A stretch of DNA of 64,000 nucleotides from Antilocapra americana (Eukaryota > Chordata > Mammalia > Artiodactyla > Antilocapridae). The DNA lies in NCBI GenBank assembly GCA_007570785.1, contig ML664199.1, positions 21,930,748 through 21,994,747 of the forward strand, written 5' to 3'. The translations under genes and the position numbers were made by a program. The notes beneath the pieces were generated by a model. It saw only the letters and a list, made by a program, of their open reading frames with translations, was not told the origin of the DNA and searched no databases. Every line of letters starts with the position of its first letter. Positions within the stretch are counted from its first letter, which is position 1. Positions 23,110 to 33,009 of this stretch are shown here, piece after piece.

Positions 23110-23222
23110 GGGTTCGTCAGGTATAAGTCATGGCATGTGGGATCTCGTTCCCTGACCAGGGATCAAGCCCCTGCATTGGAAATGAGAAATCTTAGCCACT
23201 GGATCACCAGGGATGTCCCCAG
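23110..23222 (-). mobile_element. CHR-type SINE head
   Basis: Reversed tRNA-derived head: GTGGGATCTCGTTCCCTGAC, CAGGGATCAAGCCCCTGCAT, TTGGAAATGAGAAATCTTAG, CCACTGGATCACCAGGGATG and TCCC. It is preceded by a T-rich run (the reversed tail). Truncated relative to full CHR elements. Confidence 0.75.
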
Positions 23223-23504
23223 TGATAACTGTGATCAAGGGACTTGTCATGAGGCTCAATATTAAAAAGAGTTTAAAGAAAATAAATCAAATGTCATATA
23301 TATTAATATGTATATATTATAATTAAATCCCCATAGATCATTTAGTTCAGCAAAATGATATAACATCATGTGCCACATCAAATCATTTGAATAGTTTCAG
23401 CTATATAGTTTTATTTGTATGTATTAAAACATAAACTGAGGCATATTTAAAATTTTAAGAGTTTATTGAGCATTTAATGATTGGAACCAGGTAGTGTGAA
23501 GAGA

Positions 23505-23723
23505 AGGACTTCCCAGATGGTGCTAGTGGTAAAGAACCTACCTGCCAATGCTGCAGACACAAGGGACAAGTTCAATCCCTAGGTCGAGAAGATTCCCTGG
23601 AGGAGGAAATGGCACCCAACTCCAGTATCTTGCCTGGAGAATTCCATGGACAGAGAAGCCAGGTGGGCTGCAGTCCATAGGGTCACAAAAAGTTGGACAT
23701 GACTGAAGCGACTTAGCACACAT
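23505..23723 (+). mobile_element. BOV-A2/Bov-tA SINE with target duplication
   Basis: Head GGACTTCCCAGATGGTGCTA, BovA body (CTTGCCTGGAGAATTCCATG, GGTGGGCTGCAGTCCATAGG) and end GACATGACTGAAGCGACTTA. Direct repeat GTGTGAAG (23,494-23,501 and 23,724-23,731) is the probable target duplication. An (AC)n run follows at 23,732-23,748. Confidence 0.88.
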
Positions 23724-23749
23724 GTGTGAAGGCACACACACACACATGA

Positions 23750-24690
23750 AGGCATACATAGCATCAAAAGAAGTTCTTAGGAATCTTTCACTAATTAGAG
23801 TCAGGGGAAAGACTTACATGAGAAAGTGTGGAAGCAAAGAAAGGAAATTATTTGACTATCACTTAAAGCCTGGTTGGTTGTTTTTGACTGGTTTCCTTAG
23901 TGTTTTGACTTGGTAACTTGGAGGCATTTACAGGTTGAGATTTTGTTTGTTTTTGGAGGTCACCATGATATTGGAGTTTGATGGCCTCTTTAATTAACTA
24001 ATTTAACATATATAATGTGAGGCTTTGTCTAGATTTTTACAAGGCATGAATTATAAGCATATTTGCACATACTTAGTAAAATATAATAAAAATAATTTAT
24101 GACAATGAAAGATTTTAACAATTTTTTCCTCCAAAAGTTTACTTTATTCAAGTACTAGAGAAATGGATAATGGTTATTTTAAACAATAAGGGTTTTAGTA
24201 GTAAAATTTAAAATTGATAGAATGTCCATTTATACACACACACACACACACATATATATAAATTTTAGGTCTTACTCTTCTCAGTTTAAAAATAAAATAT
24301 ATTCCAAAAGAATAAATGACTTGTTCAAAGTGATACAATTACTAAGTAGCAGAATAAAGAGTTAAAGTAAACATGCATGGTTGCAATTTATACTCTTTTC
24401 TCAAAACAATAAATGCCTCACAGTATTAGCCAGGTAAACACAGATGGACAGTTAACAAAAATAATGAATTTGGTTTTGGAAAAGTCGAACAGTGGTTCCC
24501 ATTCTTGATGATAATTATACTATCATCAGTTCAGGAATTTGATGAAGCTACTGGTAATAATTAGGATAAAAGATTAATTACATGAGAATAAAAAGCATTC
24601 TACACTAGCTCAGAAGTACTCAAAAGTATTTTCCCTCAAAAGTGGAAAATGTTTAGCCCTGCTCCATGAACATCACTCATCTTCCACTTT
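23750..24690. other. AT-rich unique DNA with a (CA)n run
   Basis: Mostly featureless AT-rich DNA. A CA/TA simple repeat lies at 24,233-24,262, and a possible reversed MIR trace (ATGACTTGTTCAAAGTGATA, ACTAAGTAGCAGAATAAAGA) lies at 24,315-24,365. No coding signal. Confidence 0.45.
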
Positions 24691-24693
24691 TCA

Positions 24694-25280
24694 GTTCTGT
24701 TCAGTCACTCAGTCATGTCTTACTCTTTGCGACCCCATGAATCACAGCACGCCAACCTCCCTGTCCATCACCAACTCCCGGAGTCTACCCAAACCCATGT
24801 CCATCGAGTCAGTGATGCCATCTAGCCATCTCATCCTCTGTCGTCCCCTTCTCCTCCTGCCCCCAACCTTCCCAGCAATAGGGTCTTTTCCAATGAGTCA
24901 ACTCTTTGCATCAGGTGGCCAGAGTATAGGAGTTTCAGCTTCAACATCAGTCCTTCCAATGAACACCCAGGACAGATCTCCTTTAGGATGGACTGGTTGG
25001 ATCTCCTTGCAGTCCAAGGGACTCTCACGAGTCTTCTCCAACACCACAGTTCAAAATTATCGATTCTTCGGTGCTCAGCTTTCTTCACCGTCCAACTCTC
25101 ACATCCATACATGACCACTGGAAAAACCACAGCCTTGACTAGATGGACCTCAGTTGGCAAAGTAATGTCTCTGCTTTTAAATATGCTATCTAGGTTGGTC
25201 ATAACTTTCCTTCCAAGGAGTAAGCTTCTTTTAATTTCATGGCTACAATCACCATCTGCAGTGATTTTGGAGCCCAAAAG
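24694..25280 (-). mobile_element. BovB LINE 3' part, well preserved
   Basis: Reverse BovB from the 3' tail (GTTCTGTTCAGTCACTCAGT) to GTGATTTTGGAGCCCAAAAG. The encoded C-terminal region (minus strand, 24,831-25,280) is uninterrupted and keeps GSKITADGDCSHEIKRSLLL, MYGCESWTVKKAEHRRIDNF and ELWCWRRLVRVPWTARRSNQ. It is truncated just downstream of the RT active site. The frame stays open beyond the element (see the separate entry). Confidence 0.92.
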
Positions 25281-25679
25281 AACCAGATATAAATATTCAC
25301 TTGGCTTCCCAGGCTGCACTAGTGGTAAAGGAAATGCTTGCCAATGCTGGAGATGTAAGAGACCTGGGTTCACTATTAACAAATGTGATTTATAAGGAGA
25401 ATGATCACTTTTTTTACTCCTCCTTTTCTCTTCTTCCTTCTCCTGCAGCTGTTTCCCCTCCTTTGCTTGCTCCTCTTCTGTCTCCTCAGCCTTCTTCTTG
25501 TTCAGTTTTTTGTTCTGTTCCTTTCTCCCGCCTCTTGTCTTCTGATGCCATTTTCTACCTCTAGAGGTATTTCTGTCATGTTGATCTTCTAAGTAGGAAG
25601 CTTTGCCTTCAATGAGTGACTTGAAGTGAGACCACCTCCACTGTCTAGGGCAAGAGAAAAGAGTTATCCTATAGGTGGA
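24831..25679 (-). other. Chimeric 282-codon open frame: Lys/Glu-rich unique part, SINE head, BovB C-terminus
   Basis: Reading the minus strand from just after a TAA at 25,680-25,682, one frame stays open to the stop at 24,831. The first 100 or so codons (25,679-25,383) are unique sequence with a strongly charged stretch, e.g. KKKAEETEEEQAKEGKQLQE at about 25,500-25,440. Then come residues from a reversed SINE head (25,373-25,302) and the BovB C-terminus. No ATG occurs in frame, and a TTG lies at 25,380-25,382. A pyrimidine tract ending in CCCTAG (minus strand, to 25,645) resembles a splice acceptor. It could be an accident of pyrimidine-rich DNA, a pseudogene piece, or an exon. I do not recognise the charged part. 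Confidence 0.35.
25302..25373 (+). mobile_element. Bov-tA SINE head fragment
   Basis: GGCTTCCCAGGCTGCACTAG, TGGTAAAGGAAATGCTTGCC, AATGCTGGAGATGTAAGAGA and CCTGGGTTC are the tRNA-derived head of Bov-tA/BOV-A2. The BovA part is absent. It sits just beyond the truncated end of the BovB. Confidence 0.75.
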
Positions 25680-25699
25680 TTATAATGTACCAATGTCTG

Positions 25700-26900
25700 A
25701 GAATCCAAAATTATTTGACACTAAAAGACATGCTGGAGGGAATGAATATATCAGAAAGGCATGAGATCTTTTCATATAGAACCAAATCAAATATTTATTG
25801 AGCACCTACTATGTACCAAGACTAGAGTAGTAAATAAAAACTGAAAACAAGGATAGGGCAAGCCTTGTTTTCAGATTGAGCATACAAAAATTTAAATTAC
25901 AATGCAAATTTAATTTTAAATAGTTGCTCAAGACAGCTATACAATAAAAAGTTAAAAGGAGATATAAAATAATTTATAAATAGTGAAGGCTAATTCTATA
26001 AAATTGAAAGAAAGCATAGATAGAATTTGAATCTTATCTGGAAGTTGTACAAGAATTTGCATAATTGGAAAAATAAAAACATAGTAGGACTGTTATTGGA
26101 AGGAAGTGAATTATTCTAATAAATTATTTGTATAATTAGACAAGTCAATGACAAAATGTTTAAAAAAAAACACCAAATCACTAGTGAATATCTCCATTTG
26201 AAGAGATTGTATATTATTATCAGGAAAAGTAGGGATAGCAATATCGGACCACTTATGAAACCCTACTACATCTACTACTGATACATGCCAAGAACTATAA
26301 ACAGTGCTGCAGACTCACCATGAATCCAAATGATTAAATGTGCCAGATCATGAGTGGTAATTTAAAACTGTTTATTTTTTCCTTAACTATTGGAGTCCAT
26401 CCTTTACATTTAAACATGTATTACATTTAAGTCTTAGAAATTGTCAGAAATGCAATTTGTATGGGGAGAGAAAGGTATTATTTTGGCACCAGGCAAAATG
26501 AAAAAAAAAATGTTTTTTTTCCACACATGTTTCCAGTTTTGCTGCTTAATTTTGGAAAGAGGTAATTCTATGTCAAAATTAGGCCGAGTGAAAAATGCAC
26601 ACAGAGTAATCTTCATTTTCATTATCTGGAGCAGTTCAAAAGGCTCAAAAAATGGAACTATTCTCAAAGAAAGGAATGCATATTCAGGTAATTACAAATA
26701 ACAGACGCATCTGGTTATCTTAATTGTTTGGGAATGTCTCAATTAGCTGAGAATGTTTTCATGATGACTTGGAGACAGTGAAAAATTTTCACAGCAGATG
26801 GATTCAACGGTGAGAGGAAATATAGGCAGCTCACCCTGAAGTCTATCTATGATGACAGAACCCATTCAAATATCTGTATCTTTTGGATTTTATTTGCCTG
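25700..26900. other. AT-rich DNA with an ancient-repeat trace
   Basis: TATTTATTGAGCACCTACTA then TGTACCAAGACTAGAG (25,793-25,828) is a common mammalian ancient-repeat block (MIR/L2-class). The rest is AT-rich unique DNA. Overlapping 77- and 86-codon frames on opposite strands at 26,434-26,701 have no recognisable family and look like chance. Confidence 0.45.
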
Positions 26901-26910
26901 TAAAGGGAAT

Positions 26911-27258
26911 TTGTTGTTGTTGCCAAGTCGTGTCTGACTCTTTGAGACCCAGTGGACTGTAGCCAGGCTCCCCTGCCCTCCACTATCTCCCAGAGTTTGC
27001 GCAAATTCATGTCCATTGAGTCAGTGATGCCATCCAACCATCGCATTCTCTGTTGCCCCCTTCTCTTTTGTCTTCAGTCCTTCCCAGTATCAGCGTCTTT
27101 TCCATATGAGGTGGCTCTTCGCAACAGGTGGTCAATGTCTTTGAGCTTCAGCATCAGTCCTTTCAATGACTTTTAAGGACTGATTTCCTTTAGGACTGAT
27201 TAGTTTGATCTCCTTGCAGTCCAAGGGGCTCTCAAGAGTCTTCTCCAGCACCACAAAG
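26911..27258 (-). mobile_element. BovB LINE 3' tail
   Basis: TTGTTGTTGTTGCCAAGTCG at the 3' end through CTCTCAAGAGTCTTCTCCAG, reversed. The terminal ORF encodes [20 protein letters not shown] (minus strand, about 27,046). It is 5'-truncated at about 350 bp. A 102-codon minus-strand frame crosses its boundary into unique DNA (27,132-27,440) and is probably fortuitous. Confidence 0.9.
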
Positions 27259-27259
27259 A

Positions 27260-28080
27260 AATATTGTTTTGTTTTGATCTCTTCAGCTCCAGTGGTCGGT
27301 CTGTTGATGCTATGGTCACCCAGGCTAAGGCATGTCAGCTTCCTGTTCTCCATCTTGACCGCAGTTCCATTTTTTAACAGAGGTTGCCTTATCACTGAAA
27401 TTCGATTTTTAAGCTTACTATGTGATTTGACCTTGCTCACTGAGAAGCTTAGAGTGACCTCGAAATCTAGGCATATCCTCAGTCTAGTTTAGGACTGATG
27501 GCCTTCGGATACTTTGTAATAATTGACATTGGTGTACTTTGGTCAGTTACTCAGCAATGTTGCTTGCTTTAGACTTGCCACCTCACGATGGCTGCCATAC
27601 CCTATCATACTTCTAGGAGGGCAGAGTCAATCCAGACCCTGCTCTTTTCTGAGTTTTTCTTCTTTAAATACTTGTTTTGTTAAAGAAGCAGACTTGTCAA
27701 CTGCAGGATGCTATATAAGCAGTTACCATAATGTCCAACAAATCGATACCTTATACTCCCAAGTTTCCTCCTGGATTAAAATATGCCCCTCTACCCAACT
27801 CCTTTGCTTTGTGGTTTATTAGTATAGATTTAAAAAGATGGGGTCATCTGTTACAGGGGTAATTTCCAATGAGGCTGTTGGGAAAAATCTCTTGGAGCAT
27901 TTCTAATCTTGACAGACACTCTCTCAAGCCAGAGGAAACTGCCCATAATTCTTAGTGAGGAGGTTATGCATTATTAGATATCATTAATTCTTTGCTTAAT
28001 AGCCACCTTTACAGAGAAAACATAATTTGGGTTAAATCTTAAGGGCTGAAGACACCTGGGGGGACTAATCTAATCAGCAA
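27260..28080. other. Unique DNA, nothing recognised
   Basis: No repeat I can name and no coding exon I can support. GTTTGCC-type motifs are absent, and the base composition is less AT-rich than the neighbours. Confidence 0.35.
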
Positions 28081-28094
28081 ACAGATGTTCTATG

Positions 28095-28293
28095 TGTGTG
28101 TGTTAGTTGCTCAGTTATGTCTGACTCTTTGCAACCCCATGGACTGTAGCCCACCAGGCTCCTATGTCCATGGAATTCTCCAGGAAATAATACTGGAGTG
28201 GATTGCTATGCCCTTCTCCAGGGGATCTTCCTCGCCCAGGAGTCGAACCTGGGTCTCCTGCATTGCAGGAAGATTCTTTGCCATCTGAGCCAC
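28095..28293 (-). mobile_element. Young BOV-A2 SINE with perfect 13-bp target duplication
   Basis: The reversed element has GTTGCTCAGTTATGTCTGAC, CCATGGACTGTAGCCCACCA, GAGTCGAACCTGGGTCTCCT and ends at GCCATCTGAGCCAC. The flanks are a perfect direct repeat CAGATGTTCTATG (28,082-28,094 and 28,294-28,306). The intact duplication and low divergence mark it as one of the younger insertions here. Confidence 0.95.
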
Positions 28294-28309
28294 CAGATGT
28301 TCTATGGCC

Positions 28310-29610
28310 CCAAACAAATTCCAATCAATATTATTCATCTGTCAGCCCTTGAAACAGAATGTGGGCTACTCCACCAAATCTTTCTTACCAGTAGGGATTA
28401 GCAGGGGAAACCTAACTCTCTGACAGTTAACTTCTTGTAAAAAAGTCAATATCTCCTAATTTTTCACTGCAGCCATACATGTTTACAGCATGAATGCTTA
28501 GAAACTATTAGAGGTAGGTACAACCGAAAGGGAGTGGGAAATAGGGAGATGCTAGGGAAAGAAAAGACACTTTCCCTCAGGAAGGGGAGGATGTAAGATT
28601 CTGGTGCTTCAACCTTCTCTCCTGTAGTTATCCCTTTTAAGAAATAGAGCCTACTCTAACTCAAGGGTCTTTAGCTAACTAGGCATCTCATCAATAGCAT
28701 TTCTTCTTAAATTCTGGACTCTTAGAAGCAAAAATATCAGTGTAATATGTTCTGAATTATTATATTAAGTCATGGATCCCATATGGACCAAGTCTCTCTC
28801 TCAGGGCTTCTCTCCTACCACATATTTTCTCACCTAATCCTTGCTTGCACACCATGGAAATGTTAGACAATTCATTGCTGGATTCTGTACAAACTCTTTG
28901 TGTTTTAGAAGACAGCAAGCAATACCTTTACTTACAAAAGCTGAAAAGCTTTTCTTTGTGAGTGAAATAAGTGGCCATAACATAGACATAAAACCTGTCT
29001 TCAAAAAACATCTTCTCATCTCTTATTCCATGTTTTTTCACAAAGAAGTATACTAGCTTTGGGGCCTATCCTTTAGGGTTTCTAATCTTCGCCTTTCCTA
29101 AATCTTCCAGAATTGTTATCAATGTCAGAAAATCCTCTACAATGGCCTTCCCTTCAATACCTATCCATCCTTCAGGGTTCACTTGTCTGCCCTCTCCCAA
29201 CTGCCTTTGCAATCAAAGAAGACTTTGATTGCATTCTAGTTTCTAAAGACCTTTTGTCTCAGAAGAGTTATAGGATTTAGTTCAGCAATGGGTCACATAA
29301 CCATTCAGTCAAACCCAGTGCTACCTGCATAGCTGTGTATTCAGTGAGAGTAGTAATTTCACTTAGAAAAGGAATATGCCTTATGTGTTTAGCACTATGT
29401 TTGGTCAGTAACAGATTTTCAGGTAGGATAAGTTGAAAGGAGAGATGTTTGCCAGGCTGCAGTCCAAGAGAGTCTTCCAGTGGTGGTTCTGAATGGATGC
29501 TTTAGACTTTATGGAAAGATAAAACCAGCAACTGTCTGGTTTCATTACCAATACAAGAGTAAAAAAATGCTTATAATGTTAAAAAATGTAAGATATTACC
29601 TTACAGATTA
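28310..29610. other. Unique DNA with a possible L2-like trace
   Basis: No gene recognised. At about 29,150-29,225, TCCTTCAGGGTTCACTTGTC and the following pyrimidine-rich text resemble the block 5' of the L2 3' end, but it is too short to be firm. A 71-codon plus frame at 28,841-29,056 is unassigned. Confidence 0.4.
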
Positions 29611-29620
29611 TGAAAGAAAG

Positions 29621-29989
29621 AGTTAGTCCATCATGTCTGACTCTTTGTGACCCCATGGATGTAGCCCACCAGTCTCCTCTGTCCATGGGATTCTCCAAGC
29701 AAGAATACTGGAGTGGGTTGCCATTCCCTTCTCCAGGGACTCTTCCCAATCCAGGGATTGAACCCCAATTGAAGGCAGGAGGAGAAGGGGATAACAGAAG
29801 ATGAGATGTTTGGATGGCATCACCAACTCAATGGACATGAGTTTGAGCAAGCTCTGGGAGCTGGTAATGGACAGAGAAGCCTGGCATGCTGCAGTTCACG
29901 GGGTAGCAAAGAGTTGGACATGACTGAGCGACTGAATTGAACTCCCACATTGCAGGCAGATTCTTTACTTTCTGAGCCACTGGGGAATC
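29621..29989 (-). mobile_element. Bov-tA/BOV-A2 SINE split by a BovB tail
   Basis: The reversed SINE starts at AGTTAGTCCATCATGTCTGA and runs to CCAGGGATTGAAC (29,763). It resumes at TCCCACATTGCAGGCAGATT (about 29,943) and finishes at GAGCCACTGGGGAATC. The two halves fit together as one element once the insert is removed. Confidence 0.88.
29764..29935 (+). mobile_element. BovB 3' tail (about 170 bp) nested in a SINE
   Basis: Sense BovB: GGCAGGAGGAGAAGGGGATA, GGATGGCATCACCAACTCAA, ending GACTGAGCGACTGAATTGA. The duplicated ATTGAAC (29,757-29,763 and 29,936-29,942) is the likely target duplication. The direction is opposite to the host SINE. Because the host SINE is itself partly BovB-derived, the tail pairs with it in inverted orientation. 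Confidence 0.87.
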
Positions 29990-30204
29990 AGTATTCACTT
30001 ATAACTAAGGAATCAAAGTTTTAGGCAATGTTTCTAATTCAATGTCAATATATTTTTATTCTCAAGGTTAAATGTAGGTGAATTAATGCAATACACACAT
30101 AGACATCAATGAAGAGAACATTAGGACTTAACACCAGGTGAGTGACTCAGAATCATCTCAACAAATACCCTAAAGCAAAGAGAAGGAGAATCTGTGGCTC
30201 TGTG

Positions 30205-30420
30205 GGTAGCAGAGAGGGTTAAGCCTTCTAAGACACAGAAAACTGGCCTTAAATCTCAACCGTATGGTCTGGACCATTCACCTAACCTTTCTAAGCCTTC
30301 GTTTCTTCAGTCATAAAAGTTATATAATAGTACTTCACACAATCAAATGAGCTTGAAATTCAGGTAAAACAATAACATCCCAGGGTTTAAAAGCTGCTGA
30401 ATATCAATGCAGTCTCTTAA
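30205..30420 (+). mobile_element. MIR SINE, diverged
   Basis: The MIR order can be followed: GTTAAGCCTTCTAAGACACA, CTGGCCTTAAATCTCAACCG, ACCATTCACCTAACCTTTCT, AAGCCTTCGTTTCTTCAGTC, ATAAAAGTTATATAATAGTA. Ancient insertion. Confidence 0.65.
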
Positions 30421-30547
30421 CACTATAACTCAAATCTTGATGCCCCAATACCAATCTGGTTTCTGCAGAAAACTGACTTACAAGTTCCTCTTCCCAAGTA
30501 TTTTTCAATTCCAGGGTGACTTTCCTCTGTTTACTGATCTGCCCTAA

Positions 30548-30868
30548 TTTTCCATCCCTGCTACAAGGATCTCAGCTGAGACTCCACAGAACTTAGACTT
30601 AGATAGTGCCCAAGAAGTCCTGCTTCAAATTGAAGCCTCGTTCCCTTTATCCCTGAAGTGCTGGCTGCAGAAGAAACCTCTTGATGAACTTGCCAGTGGA
30701 GTGAGAGGCAGTGCTGTGGCCCTGTACTTGGTGTGCTTGCATCTGAAGGCAAGGGAACCTGATGGATCAGTTAGCTCCATCTTCAAAATCACAGTCAGGA
30801 GCAAAGTGGCCCTTCGTAGGTTTGTTTGGATTAGAGGAGGGAGGGTAAGGTACCACAGCAAAGTTTGA
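30548..30868 (+). other. 106-codon ATG-less open frame in GC-richer unique DNA
   Basis: After a TAA at 30,545-30,547 the plus-strand frame stays open to TGA at 30,866-30,868, with no in-frame ATG. It encodes a mixed, non-repetitive sequence (e.g. LLQIEASFPLSLKCWLQKK from about 30,622). The opposite strand is also open for 63-78 codons here (30,561-30,752 and 30,625-30,861), which favours a composition effect. No family is recognised and no repeat explains it. It may be an exon fossil, conserved non-coding DNA or chance. Confidence 0.25.
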
Positions 30869-31260
30869 TTGAGGCACTCAGTGATCTAGCTCGCCTCCAC
30901 ATAAATTTTTACTCAAGTCTGTGAGCCTGTCTGCCTCACTACTCATCTATCTTTCTAAGTCCTTGTACTCCCAGGAGTTTCTTTTATATGAAATAGGTAT
31001 ACACAAAAGACATGTGGATTCTTGTCCACCTGGCTTAGTACATGAATGTCAAACTGTTGCGTAAGTACTTGATACATCCTATATACAAAAGAAAGTCAAA
31101 AGCAGGAAGTTTGGGGACAAAAAGAGTAGGTAGGCAATATGAGCACTTCTCTAGAAGACTAAACAGTTCGTTTTTTAACTTGAAATAAATAAAGCTGGAG
31201 GAGTTTCACCTCTGAGTATGAAATAGACAGGTTTGCGTGTTAATTGGATAACTGGTATCA

Positions 31261-31623
31261 GTTCAGTTGCTCAGTTGTGTCCGACTCTTTGCAACCCCAT
31301 GGACTGCAGCACATCAGGTTTTCCTGTCCATCACCAACTTCTGGCACTTGCTCAAAATCATGTCCATTGAGTTAGTGATGCCATATAACCATATCATCTT
31401 CTGCTGTCCCCTTCTCCTCCTGCCTTCAATCTTTCCCAGCATCAGGGTCTTTTCCAATGAGTCAGCTCTTTACATCAGGTGGCCAAAGTATTGGAGCTTC
31501 AGCATCAGTCCTACCAATGAATATTCAGGACTGATTTCCTTTAGGATGGACTGGTTGGATCTCCTTGCAGTCCAAGGGACTCTCAAGAGTCTTCTCTAAC
31601 ACCACAGTTCAAAAGCATCAATT
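31261..31623 (-). mobile_element. BovB LINE 3' tail with probable target duplication
   Basis: Reverse BovB from GTTCAGTTGCTCAGTTGTGT to CAGTTCAAAAGCATCAATT. The flanks CTGGTATCA (31,252-31,260) and CTGCTATCA (31,624-31,632) differ at one base and likely represent the target duplication. About 360 bp; the encoded C-terminus is lightly mutated. Confidence 0.9.
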
Positions 31624-32339
31624 CTGCTATCAATTTAAATATAAAGACACAGATTAAACCAAATTTTAAACAACTTTGAAATTACTTGTTTTTACCTGCC
31701 TAATATTCCTAATTGGTGCTCTTCTGTAGACTACATGAAGGTGGCAGCTTGGTAAGCACAGAGACACATAGAAAAATATCTAGAGAAGGACTTCAAATAA
31801 AAAGTGTCTCCATTTTTATAAGAAAATAAAAGGAATTTTAGTGTAAGAAGGCTTAAGTTCTTGAAATCACAATCTAATACACTACATTTATAGATGAAGA
31901 CACTGGGACAGAGAGAGGTTATATGTGAAACCAAAATATTATTCCTCAGAGTTTTAAGTTGAAGCCTAATTAGTTTAAGAAAGTGTTAAGAAGAGAACTG
32001 AACTTATGATATTTTCTAGACTTTCTAGGCACAGCATGTGAAATAATCTCAACTGGTGAATCTTCAGTTTCTACCTAGAATTGACAGGACCAAGATATTG
32101 TCAATAACAATTGTATATACACTGGATCTTATTTTGAGAATGCTGATATTTGAAATTTGTAGGTGGTTTATTTGGGCTCAGAGGCAAAAATTTATACAGC
32201 ATTGTTTGATTTTACAAGGGACAGAGTAAAGTGTGTTAGAAACAGAGACAGAATAGAAAGAAGAAACAAATTCTTGTCCCGACATTTCACAAACTAAGCT
32301 GCAGGGAGGCATGGGCTAACTTCACCCTTCTGATCAACA

Positions 32340-32805
32340 CATCATTTGTAAGGTGACTCTGCAGCTCTTCCTATCATGAACTGGGTTCTGCCCACCACTG
32401 GAGCTGGGTTAGCTTTGCAACTTGATTTGACCAGTAGAATGTGGCAAGAGTGACAGCATACCAATTCAGAACCTCAGTCTCAGGAAGCCCTGTGATCTCT
32501 CTCTCTCTCACTATAAAAAAGCCCAGTCTAGCTTGGTGGGGGAGACAACATGAGAGCATAACAAGTCAGCCAATTTTCCTAGTTGAGACCCCAAATGTGG
32601 GACAGATCAGCTAAGACTATAAAGCTAGTGGCCTTGTTGACTTACAGCTTAACTTAGATGCATACATGAGCCATGCCAGACCAGTATGGCCCAGTGGCCT
32701 GGCCCATAGCCTCATAAGCAATAATAAATGGTTACTATTTGAAATCAAATCATTTTGGGAAACGTAGTTATCATGCAGCATTATAATAGACCACTGATAC
32801 AGAGA
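32340..32805 (+). mobile_element. MaLR (MLT1-like) solo LTR, endogenous retrovirus remnant
   Basis: The order of motifs fits mammalian MaLR LTRs: ACTTGATTTGACCAGTAGAA (about 32,420), AGGAAGCCCTGTGATCTCTC, GACAACATGAGAGCATAAC, CATACATGAGCCATGCCAGA, CAATAATAAATGGTTACTAT (polyadenylation region) and ATAATAGACCACTGATACAG near the end. No retroviral coding sequence is next to it. The boundaries are approximate. Confidence 0.6.
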
Positions 32806-32914
32806 GAGATGTGTCTGATGGGATTAACTCCATCTATAATGTATAGCTCTGACTTCTGCTGCTGAAGTGGATTAGATGTCACTAATTTGTGGCTAAAAGT
32901 ATAAGGATATGAAT

Positions 32915-33000
32915 ATAAATATATATATATATATTTCCTCTAAGTATATGTAGATATATAGACACACACATATATATAAATATATGTGTGTAGTACATAT
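32915..33000 (+). repeat. TA/CA-rich low-complexity tract
   Basis: Interrupted (TA)n, (AC)n and (TATG)n runs, e.g. ATATATATATATATATTTCC and GACACACACATATATATAAA. Simple-sequence DNA without other content. Confidence 0.85.
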
Positions 33001-33009
33001 TTATAACCA

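Noticed and set aside
26434..26701. Overlapping 77- and 86-codon frames on opposite strands
   Set aside because: No recognisable family, no splice or promoter context, AT-rich. Best explained by chance.
27132..27440. 102-codon minus-strand frame considered as a gene
   Set aside because: Its C-terminal third is translated antisense-type BovB tail text common across ruminant genomes. The remainder is unique DNA with no support.
32340..32805. Complete endogenous retrovirus
   Set aside because: Only an LTR-like stretch is visible. No gag, pol or env reading is next to it or next to the similar LTR at 49,860.
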